Of a DNA stretch of 5,996 bases, positions 5,363-5,996 are shown one piece after another. The stretch comes from Desulfobulbus sp. (GTDB taxonomy: Bacteria; Pseudomonadota; Gammaproteobacteria; Burkholderiales; Rhodocyclaceae), in the NCBI GenBank assembly GCA_009782025.1, contig WQUQ01000103.1, positions 1-5,996 of the forward strand, in the 5' to 3' direction. Positions within the stretch are counted from its first letter, which is position 1; each line of letters begins with the position of its first letter. A program made the translations under genes and the position numbers. The notes beneath the pieces are model-generated. The model saw nothing but the letters and a program-made list of their open reading frames with translations. It was not told the DNA's origin and did no database searches.

Positions 5363-5996
5363 GTGGGCTGGTTCGACTTTGCCCGCGCGCCGGCCGGCGT
5401 CGCCGTCGAGACGCTGCGCCTGCCGCTGTTGCCGCTCAATACCGTGCTCTTTCCCGGCGGCCTGCTGGCGCTCAAGATCTTCGAGCAGCGCCATCTCGAC
5501 ATGACAGCCGACTGTCTGAAAGAGAACCAGCCGTTCGGCGTCTGCCTGCTGGCCAGCGGCGGCGAAGGAGGTGACGGCAGCGCCGCCGCGCCGCATCCGG
5601 TCGGCACGCTGGCGACCATCGCCAGTTGGGAGATGGAGCAACTCGGCATCCTGCTCATCAGCGTCCGCGGCGGCCGGCGCTTTCGCATCATTGAATCGCA
5701 GGCCGGCCCGGCCAACCGGCTCGAAGCGACGGTCGAACTGCTCGCCGAACCGGAGCCGGCGCTGCCGCCCGAACGGCGTCGGCTGCTGCCGCTGCTGCGG
5801 CGCATCGTCAGCGACCAGGGGCCGGAACGCATCGCCGAACCGCATCGTTTCGCCGCTGCCGCCTGGGTCGGCTACCGCATCACCGAGGTGCTGCCGATCC
5901 AGAACCTGGCCAAGCAAAAGCTGCTCGAACTCGACGACCCGCTGGCCCGCTTGCAGATTCTCGAAACCTGGCTCGACCAGCGCAAGCTCCTTGACT
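5363..5996 (+). CDS. LON peptidase substrate-binding domain protein (3' end cut off)
   Basis: An open frame runs from GTG 5363 to the window edge (211 codons, no stop). The opening LRLPLLPLNTVLFPGG (18-33) followed by LALKIFEQRHLDM (35-47) is the hallmark of the LON N-terminal domain (PF02190, COG2802). FGVCLL (58-63), PVGTLATI (79-86) and the strand RFRIIES (106-112) continue the domain. A helical C-terminal part includes QNLAKQKLLELDDPLARL (180-197). There is no ATPase or protease domain, so this is the stand-alone type that is usually near 200 residues; the missing end is probably short. The function of stand-alone LON-domain proteins is not known; protein or substrate binding is inferred from Lon. 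The start lies 5 bases after the ubiX stop with only GGGG (5347-5350) as a distant Shine-Dalgarno, which fits read-through coupling in the operon. Confidence 0.9.
   Translation, partial: MGWFDFARAPAGVAVETLRLPLLPLNTVLFPGGLLALKIFEQRHLDMTADCLKENQPFGVCLLASGGEGGDGSAAAPHPVGTLATIASWEMEQLGILLISVRGGRRFRIIESQAGPANRLEATVELLAEPEPALPPERRRLLPLLRRIVSDQGPERIAEPHRFAAAAWVGYRITEVLPIQNLAKQKLLELDDPLARLQILETWLDQRKLLD

Overview
The window is about two thirds G+C and densely coded. It reads as a chromosomal segment of a betaproteobacterium, most likely of the Rhodocyclales. That assignment is an inference from base composition, the gene set (RapZ, UbiX, a NusG-II/Gx transporter pair, a LON-domain protein) and the intergenic repeats; no rRNA or other taxonomic marker is present. 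I see no phage, transposase, CRISPR array, tRNA or rRNA.

Left part (1-2756). The first 353 bases hold no convincing gene, only a GC-rich double-hairpin repeat at 18-101. A Uma2/DUF820-family gene follows on the minus strand (354-914). Divergent from it is a Dps-family ferritin-like gene (1057-1527), which ends in a strong intrinsic terminator (1560-1591). Converging on that terminator is a full-length M20-family amidohydrolase on the minus strand (1593-2756).

Right part (2757-5996). A compact plus-strand gene string begins only 94 bases from the M20 start codon: rapZ (2851-3702), a one-TM NusG-domain-II protein (about 3699-4121), a Gx transporter-family membrane protein (best start GTG 4234, to 4779), ubiX (4749-5357) and a LON substrate-binding-domain protein (from 5363, cut by the window edge). 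Gene pairs overlap or nearly touch except at 4122-4233, where a three-hairpin element lies. This looks like one operon. The NusG-II/Gx pair resembles EetA/EetB of Gram-positive flavin-based extracellular electron transfer loci. UbiX makes prenylated FMN, so the cluster has an isoprenoid/flavin/quinone flavour.

The most unusual material is non-coding. Arrays of 7-bp units sit on both sides of rapZ. One pair of arrays forms a 29-bp-arm palindrome that fills almost the whole gap between two divergent start codons and leaves neither gene a Shine-Dalgarno. A second, different heptad array starts at the rapZ stop codon and appears to encode the N-terminus of the next protein. A hairpin also sits exactly between a Shine-Dalgarno-like sequence and the GTG start of the Gx gene. 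No wholly new multi-gene system is evident; the repeats and their relation to translation starts are the best leads.
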